Positions 12,001-23,795 of a DNA stretch of 64,000 nucleotides are shown one piece after another (positions within the stretch are counted from its first letter, which is position 1; every line of letters begins with the position of its first letter). The stretch comes from Scenedesmus sp. ARA3 (lineage: Eukaryota; Chlorophyta; Chlorophyceae; Sphaeropleales; Scenedesmaceae), in NCBI GenBank assembly GCA_004335835.1, contig RWJK01001645.1:13620-77619 (forward strand), written 5' to 3'. The notes beneath the pieces were generated by a model, which saw nothing but the letters and a program-made list of their open reading frames with translations, ran no database searches and was not told the DNA's origin. The position numbers were made by a program, and so were the translations under genes.

Positions 12001-12331
12001 CTGGAAGTGTGAGTGTGACTGGGAATGACATGACATGCAAGAGTGATGAGAGGGTTTGCAACCTCGCAAGGCAGAGCTGTGCTGCCTGCAGCAGCAAATT
12101 TGAATTTCATACAAATTGTGCGTCGTGGCTTCTTCAAGCAGTGTGTGTGGATCAATCGCAATCAGCAAGGCTTGGAGTCAAGCCTTACCAAAACTACCTT
12201 GTCTGATATTGTTAATGTGGCAGAAGCATATGATCATTCAGAAAATGTGCTTGCTCAGCTGCAACGAGCGCAGGGCTTGCCGACCCTGATGAGAACTGCC
12301 CACGCTCAGGGCAAGCAGCAGCGAACGCAGC

Positions 12332-13699
12332 ATGAGCGGAGGACGCACTCGTGTTGATTGGTCGGATGCAGCCATGCGTGCTTATCAGTACGTTGAGAGC
12401 GGCAGGGGAGCGGCAGGCATCAAGCTCAAGTGCCCAGGCAACCTGCTGCTGCACCAGTTCCTGCAGTGAGTTTGGTGCTGGCATGGAGCAATAGGGCCTC
12501 ACCAGCACCACTAGCAGCGCTAAATAACAGTATAAACAACGTAAAAAAACAGCTTACGGTGCTCCTGAGCCATTCGCAATAGCGAATGTGCTGTTTGCTA
12601 GCACAGCGTGCACAGCAAGGTGCAGCTGCATGCACTGCTGGCGCTGCAATAGTGTCAAGTACACGTGCTCACGCTCAACTGTGAACTGTACTATCAACTA
12701 TATGGTCTGTAACAGCATTGGCATGACGGTGTGAAGTTCTTACAGCAAGTGCAATCACCTTCATGTACTCACCAGCTTGAATCTGTAGCAGCAGCAGTTG
12801 AGTACACTTGCGCCTCTTTGCCGTTCCGCAAGTGAGCTGGTACATACAAACAGTCAATACAAATAGACGCTTCCAGGGAAACCTTTGCACAGTAACTGCC
12901 TGCAGATGCCTGCATGTGTATGGCTTATTCCACCTATTTGCAGTGGTATTTGATTGCAGTCATCAGCAACCAAATATGCTGCAGCTGGCAAAGCACGCCT
13001 CACCTTTCATGCGCAAGCCACTGTCTTTCATTCTGCCCAGATGGCAGGGGCAACCACGCCACCTGAAGCATCAGTAATCTTTTTCTCACAGCAACACTTG
13101 GCTGTACTTGCACCATGTGTGCGGTGCTGCCTGCTCTGCCTGCAGTGAGCTGCATGCTGACATGCGCGCCATGGATGCTGAGCGCTACCACAACACCATG
13201 CTCAACGTCAACAGGTGGGCTGAACTTGAACTTCTCCACTTTATAGAACCTGTCAGCAATTTAGCATCAATGTTTGCAATACAGCACAGTAACTTGGTTG
13301 CTTGAGTATGGATGGGTGCAGTAGAGTACGAACCGCAGCAGCAGCAACACAACCAATTCGCTCATGCAGCGGTCCTCATACTGCTGCGTAACATCCTACC
13401 TATTCATGTTGCACTGCTGCTGCTGCGCCTGTGCTGCCTGCAGGGCCAAGCATGACGTGCTGAACCAGCCGTTCAGGTTGTGCAGCAAGGCACACCTCAT
13501 GAAGCTGAAGGGCTGCGGGGAGGTGGTGGCTAACGTGAGGCACACTGCTATGTGTAGGGTTGCTTGAATATGGGCTACTGGGCAGCAGCAGCAGCGGCAG
13601 CAGCAGCAGCAGAAGCAGAAGCAGCACGAAGCTGAAGGGCTGCAGGCAGGTGATGAGATAGCTTGATGTTTGCGGTGCTGCATCAAAACAGGCCATTGG

Positions 13700-13735
<36 letters not shown>

Positions 13736-14259
13736 GGACCACACTCTTACAAAGCGAAGCAGCTAGCGTATATACCCCACTTTGGTGCGCTACATTGTAT
13801 CTGCTGTGACGTCAGGTTGCATCACAAGCAGCAGCAGGGCATGTTGCAGCCACACTAACACACATGGCTTTAGATCTGTACTGGTGACCCTGCTAGTACC
13901 ACCGACTCACATGCACTCGGTACTGCTGCTGCTGCTGCTGCTGCTTCAGGTCATTGAGCACAACCTGTGGCGGCGCTACCCGCCTGACCCAGAGGACGAG
14001 GAGGAGGCAGCGCTGCGGCAGCAGGCAGAGGTGAGCAGTGCAATTGCCCTGAAGCACAGCTTGTATGCCTATATGCAACAAGCAGCCTAATCNNNNNNNN
14101 NNNNNNNNNNNNNNNNNNNNNNNNNNNNNNNNNNNNNNNNNNNNNNNNNNNNNNNNNNNNNNNNNNNNNNNNNNNNNNNNNNNNNNNNNNNNNNNNNNNN
14201 NNNNNNNNNNNNNNNNNNNNNNNNNNNNNNNNNNNNNNNNNNNNNNNNNTGCTGCTGTA

Positions 14260-14312
<53 letters not shown>

Positions 14313-14487
14313 AGAGGGCCGCCCAAGAGGAGAAGCGCGCAGATGCGGCAGCCAAGCGTGCTCAGAAGCGTGCACAGCAGCCTGGAGCAGATGCTGCCGC
14401 AGCGCAGCCTGCCGCCCCTGCAGCAGCAGCAGCAGCAGCAGCAGCAGGCAGACCTGCATCAGGGTCAAGCAGCAGGCCTGCGTCTGC

Positions 14488-14529
<42 letters not shown>

Positions 14530-14959
14530 CAGACCTGCGTCAGGGACAGGCAGCAGGCCTGCATCATCATCAGCAGCAGCAGGCCATGGCGCTGCAGCAG
14601 ATGCTGGTGCTGCATTCAGGCAGCCTGGCGTTGCGGAGCACGATCCATTGGAGGAGATTGCCAGGATACTGCGCAGAGGTGACCAACCCAAGTGTAACAC
14701 TTGCCATCAACAGCCAAGTCTGTACACACGCTCAGTCTGTAACAGTCAATGAATGCCTCCTTTCTCTTCATGTGGCATGTGCTAACGAGCAGCAACGTAA
14801 GCAAAGCCACTGTTTGCCTGAGCGGGTTGGATGTGTTATGAGGGCAACGCTGAGTTGACGCCCATGTGTCTGCCTGCTGAATTCTGTACCTTGGCTGCAG
14901 ATCCCACTGCTGCAGCGCTAGGAGCAGAGGTGCTGCGCCAAGCTGCAGCATCACAAGCC

Positions 14960-15001
<42 letters not shown>

Positions 15002-17499
15002 CCCAAGAAGCCTGCTGGGGCAGGCAGCAGGAAGCGCACTGCAGCAGCAGCAGCAGCAGCAGCAGCTGATGATGTGCCTGGTAGCCAGGGCGATGCTGCT
15101 GCTGCTGCTGCTGCTCCTGCAAAGCGTGGCTGTGGTGGTGCAGCAGGCAGCGGCAGCAGCAAGGCGAAGCAGGAGTACATGCCTCGCGCTGGCACTGCCA
15201 ACTATGCATTCATGGTGGCAATGTATCTGGTGAGCTGCTGTGTGCTGCTTTGGTTAAATATGTTCCAACGTGTGTGCTGGCCTGCTGTGAGCTGGCACTG
15301 CCCAACTATGCGTTCATGGTTGCAATGGCAATGTACGTGGTGAGCTGCTGTTTCGTGTTTAGTATAGCTGTGTCTCCGGCTGCTGTTGTGCCACACTGTC
15401 CGTGGAACTGCGGTGCCAAATACGCATTCATGGTGGCAATGTACCTGGTGAGCCGCTGTGTGCTGCTGTGGATAATATGTTGCAGTGTGTGCTGCCCTGC
15501 TGTGAGCTGGCACTGCCAACTATGCATTCATGGTGGCAATGTACCTGGTGAGCCGCTGTGTGCTGCTGTGGATAATATGTTGCAGTGTGTGTGCTGCCCT
15601 GCTGTGAGCTGGCACTGCCAACTATGCATTCATGGTGGCAATGTATCTGGTGAGCTTCTGTGTGCTGTTGTGGATAATATGTTCCAACGTGTGTGCTGCC
15701 TCGCTGTATGCTGTTACTGCCAACTATGCATTCATGGTGGCAATGTATCTGGTGAGCTGCTGCTTGATGTTGTAGATTGCTGTGGCTGCCTGCTGCTGGG
15801 CCACACTGTCCTTTTAACTGCAACGCCAGCTATGCATTCATGGTGGCATTGTACCTGGTGAGCTGCTTTTGGCTGTTGGCTGGATTCTGTTGGCTGTTGG
15901 CTGGATGCTGTGTCTGCCGATTGTATTCTCCCAGAGGCTGTTGTGGCAACTACGCGTTCATGGCGGCACTCTCTGTAGCTGCATCTTATCTCGCCAACGC
16001 AGCTGTGGCTGCTGTTCTGCTGCTGTTGCTGCTGCTGCTGTTCTGCTGCTGCTGTGCAGGCGCACCGCGCCACGACACCGCACACTGCCCAGAAAGGCCT
16101 GCTTGCAGCGGCTGAGGCAATTATGACACCCAGCTGCTTCAAGTTTGTCAATGTCTGCTGTTTCTGCTGCTGTGCAGGCGCACCGCACGGGCAGCCCCCA
16201 CATGACCAAGGAGACGCTCATTGCTGCTGCTGAGGCCAGCAGGCTGGCTGACGCGCCCATGCAGCACTACACAACAATGACAAGCTGTGGCTGGTATTCT
16301 GCTGCTGTGCAGGCACGCTGCGCCACGACACCGCACGTCACCCAGTGGGGCCTGCCTGCAGCGGTGATTGTGCACAACCCACAGCTGCTTCGTTCTTGAT
16401 CATGGCTGCTGTTCTACTGCTGCTGTGCAGGCGCACCGCACCGGCAGCCCCCACATGACCAAGGAGATGCTCATTGCTGCTGCTGAGGCCAGCAGGCTGG
16501 CTGATGCTCCGATTCAGGGCAACGCCAACGCCTGGGCTGGTGCCAGGGGCGCGGGAAACTGGTATGACGGCTGGAGCAACATCAAGGTATGTTGCACTTT
16601 GATGCTTTGCATGTCTTGCAAGGCATCAGTGCATGTAGTAAGTGTGTCATGTGAAGTGTTGTCACCGCAGCTGATGCGCTTACCAACATAACTGTGGCTG
16701 CTACTGCCGACATTCTGATGCCTTGCAGACCCTGGAGAACCGCGACACGCCGCTCATCCAGCGCTGGTCAAACCCTCTCAAGGTGTGTGGCTAAACCCTG
16801 ACCAGGCCCAGCTGAGGCAAACTGCCGCAGAACACTACACGTACATGCTGCCTTTGCTGATGCATACCTAGCAGTGCAGCGTGCATACGCTGCTGTCCTG
16901 CCGCAGAGCAACCAGCAAGCATGCGCAGTTGTGACCTGCCTTGAACTGGTTTGGCTTTGGTCAAACGTCCCTGCTGCTGCTGCTGCTGCTGCTGCAGATC
17001 CGGCTGACGTCAGCAGGCATGGGCTTGGCTGCGCGGCTGTACCAGCACGCCGTGGAGTCCGGCAAGATGCAACCTCACGCGGAGGTGCGAGCTGGGGCTC
17101 TGCATGCCACCGGTTATTGCAATCCATGTGAATGCTGAAGTAAGATGCATGTCTGGCAAAACAGCGATCTGCTGCAGTGCCTTGCGATCTGCTGCGTTTG
17201 CTGGCTGTGAATGTTGGAGTGTGGAGTCGCGCAAGATGCAGCCACACGCGCATGTGGGGGCTGGGGCATCTGCATGCCGCCAGTTCATTGTTGACAAACC
17301 GCGCGGCGTGTCTTGCTAGACAAATTGCATCCTGTAACAACCTGTATTTGCTGCTCTGCTGCTTGTGCGCATGGTGGGATGTGCCTGCTGCTGCTTGTTT
17401 CCAATGCTGTGTTGTGCAACTTTGCACATTTATGTCAAGGCATCATTGGTGCAGCACGTGTGCTATGCACGGTGTGTCTGCTGCAACTAGGCTCGCCCG

Positions 17500-17540
<41 letters not shown>

Positions 17541-19272
17541 CCTTCAGGTGCCGCATGATGAGGAGCCACCACCAGGCAGCCCCATCACAGCAGCAGCAGC
17601 AGCAGCGAGTCCAGCAGCAGCCAATGTAGAGCCAGCAGCAGCAGCCCCAGCAGCCAAGAAGCAGAGACGAGCGAAGGCACCTGCTGCAGCTGCTGCTGCT
17701 GCTGGTAGCGGCCACACTTGTGCTGCAGCTACAGATGCAACAGCAGCTGGATTCAACACTGGCGGCAGCGGCAGCAGCAGGCGCAATGTAGGCAGCACAA
17801 GTGCCGACTTCTACTACGCAGGCAGCGGCGGCAGTTTGGGCGGCCGCCAAAGCTCGCAGGGCGTCAGCATTGACGCAACAGTCGCAGCAGCAGTGGCTGC
17901 CGCAGATGCTGCTGCCGCTGCTGCTGCTAGCCTGGGTGTGCATGTGGCAGGCACTCCTGCAGCAACCACACAGTGGCAGACAAAATCACCTGCTGCTGCT
18001 GTTGCTGCTGCTGCTGGAGATGGTGGTTTTGCTGGTGGCTGCTGCTGGGCAGGTGACGATGATCCGTGCCTTGCAGGAGATGGCTTCTGGGCGAGCAGCA
18101 GCTACCAGCAAGACCCTGCTGCTGCTGCTGATGAGGACGGGCTTTACCAGCATGCAGAGGCAGCAGCAGCAGCAGCAACAGGAAGCACCAGCAGTAGAGG
18201 CAAGCGCAGGCGGCGCAGCAGTAGCACCCGTCAAGGCAGTGGTGATCAGCTGGATGATGACGAGTGGTGGCAGCAGCAAGGCACAGCGGAAGCAGCTGCA
18301 GCAGCAGCAGGCGGGGCCTCTGCTGCTGCTGGTGCTGCTTCTGCTGCTGCTGCTGCTGAGTTTGACCCTGCTGAGGTGGAGGTGCTGGTGGCGATGGGCT
18401 TCAAGCAGCAGCAGGCCCTTGAGGTGAGGTGGCTGCAGGGTACACATCCTGCACAGGCCTAACTTGCACGGCTCAGCACACGTCGTTTTGAACAGAATGC
18501 GTTGCAGCTCTTGCAGGACGCAGTTTGTGAGTGCATAGAGTAGGCAGAAGCTGGTCAGCGTTGTGCAGTAGTGATGCTTGCTGAGGCGCGGAGTCAGAGC
18601 TGTTCAGCAGAGTCAGCCATGCTTGCAGGGTGCTGCTGCGTATTGCCGCAAAGCATCACCTGCTGCTGCTGAAATGTTGCCTCTGTGCCGTACATGCGGC
18701 CTCTGCCTGTTTGCAGTCCCTCTTGACTCACATGATGGTTGCTGCTGCACCTGCAGGCTCTGCAGTGCTGTGGGGGCTCTGTTATAGATGCTGTCACTTG
18801 GCTCACTGAGGCAGCACCAAGCCAGCAGCAGCAGCGACCAGCCGCCACTGCAGCAGTCGCGTCACAGCAGCCGCCGACGCAGCAGTCACAGGCAGCAGCA
18901 CGCCCAGGCAGCCAGCAGCAGCAGCAGTGGCAGCAGCAGCAGTGGCAGCAGTCACAGGATGGGTTTGGTAGCCAGTGCGGGGAAACCACAGCAGCAGCAG
19001 CAGCAGCAGCAGCAGCCCAGCAGCCAGCCCGGGGTAGTAGCAGGTTTGCCAGCAAAGCTGCAGTTGATGCTGCTGCTGCTGCCAACGGAGACATGGGCCG
19101 GAGTTCACACTGTGAAGATGACCTGGAAGAAATGGCTGGGGATGATGTTCACTGTGAAGATTACTTTGATGATGTGGTGCTTGTGCACCACCCGCACCTC
19201 TGCATTGCCAGGAAGCAACACCAAGAACAGCAGCAACCATGGCAGCAGCAGCAGCACCCTGGAGTGCAGCAA

Positions 19273-19303
<31 letters not shown>

Positions 19304-19591
19304 CTGACCTGGGCCGGCCGCCGGACTTGCAGCAGTCGACAGCAGCAGCTGCAGCAGCAACCGCCAGTTCAGCTCGAGCCGCAAACAAGCCTCCGATAGC
19401 GAAACGGCAGCCGTCGTCTGCAGCAGCAGCAGCAGCAGCAGCATCCAGCCAGCCACATGTCAAACAGCGGCCACATCAGCAGCATCCTGGCCCTGATGAA
19501 CCGGAGCTAATGCACCTTGATGCAGCAGCAGCAGCAGCAGCAGCCAAGGCGCCTGCTGCCAACCGCAGCAGATCAACAAGTGTCCAACCAC

Positions 19592-19626
<35 letters not shown>

Positions 19627-20979
19627 TCTGGTTCGGCAGCAGGCCTCAGCAATGGCAGCAGTGGTGGGCCGCGGCCGCGGCCTGCTGAGGTGTCTTCCTC
19701 CACATACATTGGCGTTGACACGTGAGCGGCTGCGTCTATCGTCCTCATGTAATGGCGTCTTCGGCTCACTCCTGGATGAACCTGAAGATCGATTATCCTT
19801 AGCACTCATGGCAACTCCTGCAGCAGTTGTGTTCTGATTGCATCCTTCGTGTGCTTCTCACAGCTACAGGACGCCTGTCCGACAAGCCTCCTGCAGCAGC
19901 TGCTGCCGCCGTGGACTTTGCATGCGCCATGCCACACGTCCTTTCACCTCACCACTCAACACTGCTGCTGCTGCATGCCCTGCAGTGACGCTGCTCGGCC
20001 GTGGGCAGCACCGCTGATGTCGACGCCGCTGCGGCTGCGGCTGCCGCCTCTCGGGCCAGGGCAGTGCTTTGCTGATGCCTATGAGCTTGTGCTGCTGATC
20101 GATCAGCGGGAGCAGTACGGGCGGTACGCTTCGGGGCCCAAGCCCCTGGGGCGCACAGGTGGGTGGGCGTGTGACGACTGGCTGCAGAGACACTTGGGTT
20201 TTGGCCAGGTGTTAAATGAAACAATGCTCGCTTGCTGTAGCCTGTTGCAGCTTGTCGTGCTTGTTTGTTGTCTGCCGTAAATAAGTGCGGCGCTGCTGCG
20301 CCTGCTGCGTCTCGGGCCAGGGCAGTGCTTTGCCGATGCCTATGAGCTTGTGCTGCTGATCGACCAGCGGGAGCAGTACGGGCGGTACGCTTCGGGGCCC
20401 AAGCCCCTGGGGCGCACAGGTGTGCACGTGTTCAGTGAGCCAGATGATTGTTTTGGCAGAACTGATGCTCATGTGTATTCAGGCGCATCATTGTTGCGTG
20501 TGGGGTCCGGTGAGTAGGTGGGAGGCTGTGGTAACATGTTGATCAGCAGGAGCCAAGCCCCTGGCGCGCACATGTGGGCTTGTGGGCGTGATTTCAGTGA
20601 CGAGTGACACCACAAACGGATGTGTGGATTGCAATACGCGGGTTGGGGCGAGTCTGGTGCTGCTACCGCTGGATGCCACTCAAGATTGTGTACTTAGTGG
20701 TTGTGGCAATGCATTAGGGTGAGGTTGTTGGGCTGCACACTGCATGGATCCTATTGACGCGTCCATGTTGCGATAGCTGCTGCTGCTGCTGCTGCTGCTT
20801 GCCGCAGACACGCTGCAGCGGGGCTGGCCAGCCAGGGCCTACGCGTGGGCAGCAGCGGCACCTCTGATCCACCTGCTGCTGCTGTTGCTGCTGCCGCCGC
20901 TGCAGACACGCTGCAGCACATCGCTGCCGGGCTGGCGGGCCAGGGCCTGCGTGTGGACAGCGGCGTCAGCTCTGATCCA

Positions 20980-21031
<52 letters not shown>

Positions 21032-23254
21032 CCGGCTGCAGACACGCTGCAGCGCATCGCTGCCGGGCTGGCGGGCCAGGGCCTGCGTGTGGACAGTGCT
21101 GTCACGCTGGCCTGCGGGGACGTGCTGTGGGTGGCTGAGCACAAGCTGACGCGCGCACGGTGAGGCGCTGCTGCTGCTACTGCTGCTGCTGCTGCTTCTG
21201 CTGGTACTGCTTCTGCTGGTACTGCTTCTGCTGGTACTGCTTCTGCTGGTGCTGCTTCTGCTGGTGCTGCTTCTGCTGGGACAGCCAGTTGCTCATGCAC
21301 ATTCCTGTGGTGCTGGGGTGGATGTTTGTGCCCCTCTGCTGCAGCCTTATGCTTGCTGGATTTTCCTGCACATGCCTGGATCTTGTCTTTGCTGCATGAT
21401 TTGCTGTGTTTGTGGTTATCTTGGCCCCTGCAGGTATGTGCTGGACTTCTTTGCTGAGCGCAAGTCGTACGAGGACCTGGCCGCATCCATTTTAGACGGC
21501 CGCTACAGCGCACAGAAGTGGGCCATGGCGGGCGAGGCGGGGCTGGGCATACCGATGTACATTTTGGAGGGCAGCGTGGCAGATCTGCAGGCAGACGGCG
21601 CCAACCGTGAGTTGCCAGCTGTGTGTTCTGGAGTCGGAGCATATTCTCTAGCGCACAATAACATAAGACTATTAAAACAATCTGGGGCGAGTTTGCAGGC
21701 AGACAGTGCAAACCGTGAGTGGCTGGCAAGGATCTCGGAATGCAGTTGCTAGCTTGCAGCACAGTCCGGCAGCGCGCAGAAGTGGGCCATGGCGGGCGAG
21801 GCAGGCCTAGGCATGCCCATGTACATATTGGAAGGCAGCGTGGCAGACTTGCAGGCAGATGGCGCCAACCGTAAGTGGCTGGCACTGTTATGAGGATTAC
21901 GTGTTCAGGGTTCGCGCCCGGTTGATGTACATCTTGAAAGGCCACGCGGCAGACTTGCAGGCAGACCGGGCCAAAGGTGGCTGGCTGGCGAAAGGTTCGT
22001 TAAAAAATGTGATGCAGATCTGCACTGCAGTTGCTGGCACCACATTTGAGCTGCTGCGTGACACCATTATACACTACATGCGGGTGCTACCCCTGCTGCT
22101 GCTGCTGCTGCTGCGCTTCAGGTGGCGCATCCAAGGCTGCCGCCTGCACCACGGTGCTGCACCGCACGTTGTTGGCTGATGGCTTCAAGGTGCTGGAGAC
22201 GACAAGCCCTGCTGGCTCCGTGGAGCTGCTCAGCCGCATCACCACGTGAGGCGAAGTCTGTTGTGTTTTTAGTGAAGTGATTCTCTTGGTTATGTTTCCA
22301 CATGGCTTCAAGGTGCTGCCGACAGCAGGGCCTGCTGGCTCTATCGAACTGCTCAGCCGCATCACCACGTAAGACAATGTTTGTGGTTTTATCATTACTA
22401 CTTGGTGATGTGATCATCTTGTTCATGTTGCCAGATGGCTTCAAGGTGCTCTAGACGGCAAGCCGTGCTGGCTCTGCGAAGCTGCTCAGCCGCATCACCA
22501 CGTGGGCAGCTGGATTTTTATTTTGTTGAAGGCTTGTTGTTTTGCTGACTGCTGACTGGAGGATGACGTACATTTGAATACCAGCACCACAGCTGCGCAA
22601 TTGTTGCTGAAATGGACTGCCTCCTCAGCTTGTTTAAATGCCACGGAGCAGTGCAGCTGCATGCAGTCTTTGCAGGGAGTGCTAGCGGCGTTGGGCTGCC
22701 GGGCTTGTCACGTCGCTCAGCGAGGCATGCTGGCAGCTCGCGTCACAACTGGATCGACCAGAGATTCGGTCCAGTATGATGCAACCTGTCTTGCTGCGTT
22801 CCTCGCCTCTGCTGCATCTGCTGCCTGGTTGTGATCTGTTTGCCTGCCTGCTGCTGCCCCTGCAGGTTCCTGCAAGACCTCTACGGCCCATGGACTGCTG
22901 CAGGAGCAGCAGCAGCAGGGCACAGCGGCAGTGCAGCAGCAGCAGCAGCAGCAGGTGCCGTGGTGGTTGGCAGCGGTGAGGTGGAGCTTCTGGCGTCATG
23001 GAACAGCCGGCTCACTGCAGCGCGGCGCACCAAGACAGTGCGGCAGAAGTGGCAAGAGCTGCTGCTGAGTGTCAGCGGTAAGCGACGCGGCATGTTCATG
23101 CTACCTAACGATGTGACAGTCGTGTGGATATATCTGGGCTTTGCTGGCTGCGCGTCATGCACATTGCCTTTGAAAGCAGCATGCATTTGTTATGGTGCTG
23201 GTCAATCACTGCCGCCGCCGCTGCTGCTGCTGCTGCTGCTGCCGCCGCTGCTGC

Positions 23255-23292
<38 letters not shown>

Positions 23293-23541
23293 CGGCTGCC
23301 AGGCATTGGCGTTGAGGCAGTGCAGGCTGTGGTTGCCGCCTACCCCACACCCATCAGCCTCTTCCGGGCCTATCAGTCCTGCATGAGGGCTGCGCTGGCA
23401 GCTCCGGGGGGCAATGCCACGTCAGCAGCGCAGGGCATGCTGACTGGGCTGCAGCTGGGCAGTGGGCGCAGCCTGGGGCCTCACAAGGCCAGGGTGGTGT
23501 ATGAGAAGCTGTTCATGAACGGCTGGGACATCACCGCGTGA
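12332..23541 (+). CDS. MUS81: MUS81 structure-specific endonuclease subunit
   Basis: The N-terminal HhH region is in exons from 12332, about 13147, about 13442 and about 13950 (KCPGNLLLHQFLHELHADM; KLKGCGEVVANVIEHNLWRR). A winged-helix region follows (YAFMVAMYL, SPHMTKEMLIAAAEASRLA, WYDGWSNIKTLENRDTPLIQ, RLTSAGMGLAARL). Exons 17548-18423 and about 18755-19687 are low complexity and contain a UBA-like segment. The XPF-type nuclease domain has LPPLGPGQCFADAYELVLL, IDQRE, GDVLWVAEHK and the ERKXXXD motif (FFAERKSYEDLAASILDGRY). It ends with GFKVLETTSPAGSVELLSR and C-terminal HhH repeats (IGVEAVQAVVAAYPTPISLF). With EME1 partners MUS81 cuts branched DNA in recombination. The N run 14093-14249 lies in the gene. 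About 11 kb for one gene reflects junction arrays in most introns. Confidence 0.88.
14093..14249. other. assembly gap (157 N)
   Basis: A run of N inside an intron of MUS81. It ends directly at a CTG tract (14250-14311), so collapse at the triplet repeat is the likely cause. Confidence 0.95.
14250..14312 (+). repeat. CTG tract at a MUS81 3' splice site
   Basis: About 20 CTG units, with one interruption, end in ctgctgcag directly before the exon starting AGGGCCGCCCAAGAG. Confidence 0.9.
15190..15965 (+). repeat. ~100-bp array of the MUS81 YAFMVAMYL exon end
   Basis: About eight copies (near 15200, 15308, 15420, 15525, 15625, 15722, 15830 and 15950) each repeat AACTATGCATTCATGGTGGCA with a GTGAGC donor and ~60 bases of intron. 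The first copy is joined to the long upstream exon; the rest are decoy donors. Confidence 0.85.
16055..16590 (+). repeat. copies of the MUS81 AHRTGSPHMTKE exon start
   Basis: The acceptor tgctgtgcag plus the exon start gcgcaccgcac occurs near 16060 (degraded), 16178, 16312 (degraded) and 16430. Only the 16430 copy continues through WYDGWSNIK to its donor. Confidence 0.85.
17195..17285 (+). repeat. diverged copy of a MUS81 exon end
   Basis: The end of the RLTSAGMGLAARLYQHAVESGKMQPHAE exon (to the donor near 17082) is repeated with changes at about 17215-17270. Confidence 0.65.
19985..20580 (+). repeat. copies of the MUS81 LPPLGPGQ exon
   Basis: The exon coding LPPLGPGQCFADAYELVLLIDQREQYGRYASGPKPLGRTG at about 20000-20160 is repeated nearly intact at about 20283-20420. 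A third fragment lies near 20545-20575. Confidence 0.85.
20795..21160 (+). repeat. three copies of the MUS81 GDVLWVAEHK exon start with CTG tracts
   Basis: The start coding DTLQRIAAGLAGQGLRVDS occurs near 20808, 20904 and 21041, each after a CTG tract and a gcag acceptor. The last continues to the donor near 21160. Confidence 0.85.
21190..21285 (+). repeat. 15-bp tandem repeat (TGCTTCTGCTGGTAC), about six copies
   Basis: Head-to-tail units sit immediately after the donor of the GDVLWVAEHK exon, inside the intron before the ERK nuclease exon. Confidence 0.9.
21505..21985 (+). repeat. copies of the MUS81 ERK-exon end
   Basis: The end of the nuclease exon (QKWAMAGEAGLGIPMYILEG to ADLQADGANR) at about 21515-21602 recurs at about 21690-21715 (short), 21776-21872 and 21920-21975 (degraded). 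Each has a GTGAGT- or GTAAGT-like donor or a remnant of one. Confidence 0.85.
22120..22510 (+). repeat. copies of the MUS81 GFKVLETTSPAG exon end
   Basis: ATGGCTTCAAGGTGCT to CGCATCACCACGTGAG occurs near 22180-22248, 22303-22372 and 22436-22505, joined by similar ~60-base intron pieces. Confidence 0.85.
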
Positions 23542-23795
23542 TAGGCTGTGCGTATGTCTGATGCTGTGTAGGCCTGTGATTGTGGTTGCTTTGTGGATGC
23601 CGCGCCCCCTGCGGCTGTGCTGGTTGGCGTAGGTGATGATGGTAGGCACGCTGTGCTGTTGTGCAAAGGAAGTCTGGCAGTACACGCACATGCATGCTGA
23701 CTGGGCTGCAGCTGGGCAGTGGCCTGGGGCCTCACAAGGCCAGGGTGGTGTATGAGAAGCTGCTCATGAACGGCTGGGACGTCAACGCGTGATCA
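23440..23795 (+). repeat. duplicated terminal MUS81 exon end with stop
   Basis: The last ~100 coding bases (LTGLQLGSGRSLGPHKARVV... to TGA 23541) are repeated at about 23697-23793. The copy lacks three codons relative to the first and has a second TGA. Confidence 0.85.

Noticed and set aside
13893..14690. Open frames running through the N gap on both strands
   Set aside because: The N run is translated as unknown residues, so openness there means nothing; the plus-strand MUS81 exons explain the flanks.
22881..23315. Poly-Ala and poly-Leu frames near 23.2 kb
   Set aside because: They are triplet tracts within a MUS81 intron that ends at the HhH exon acceptor.
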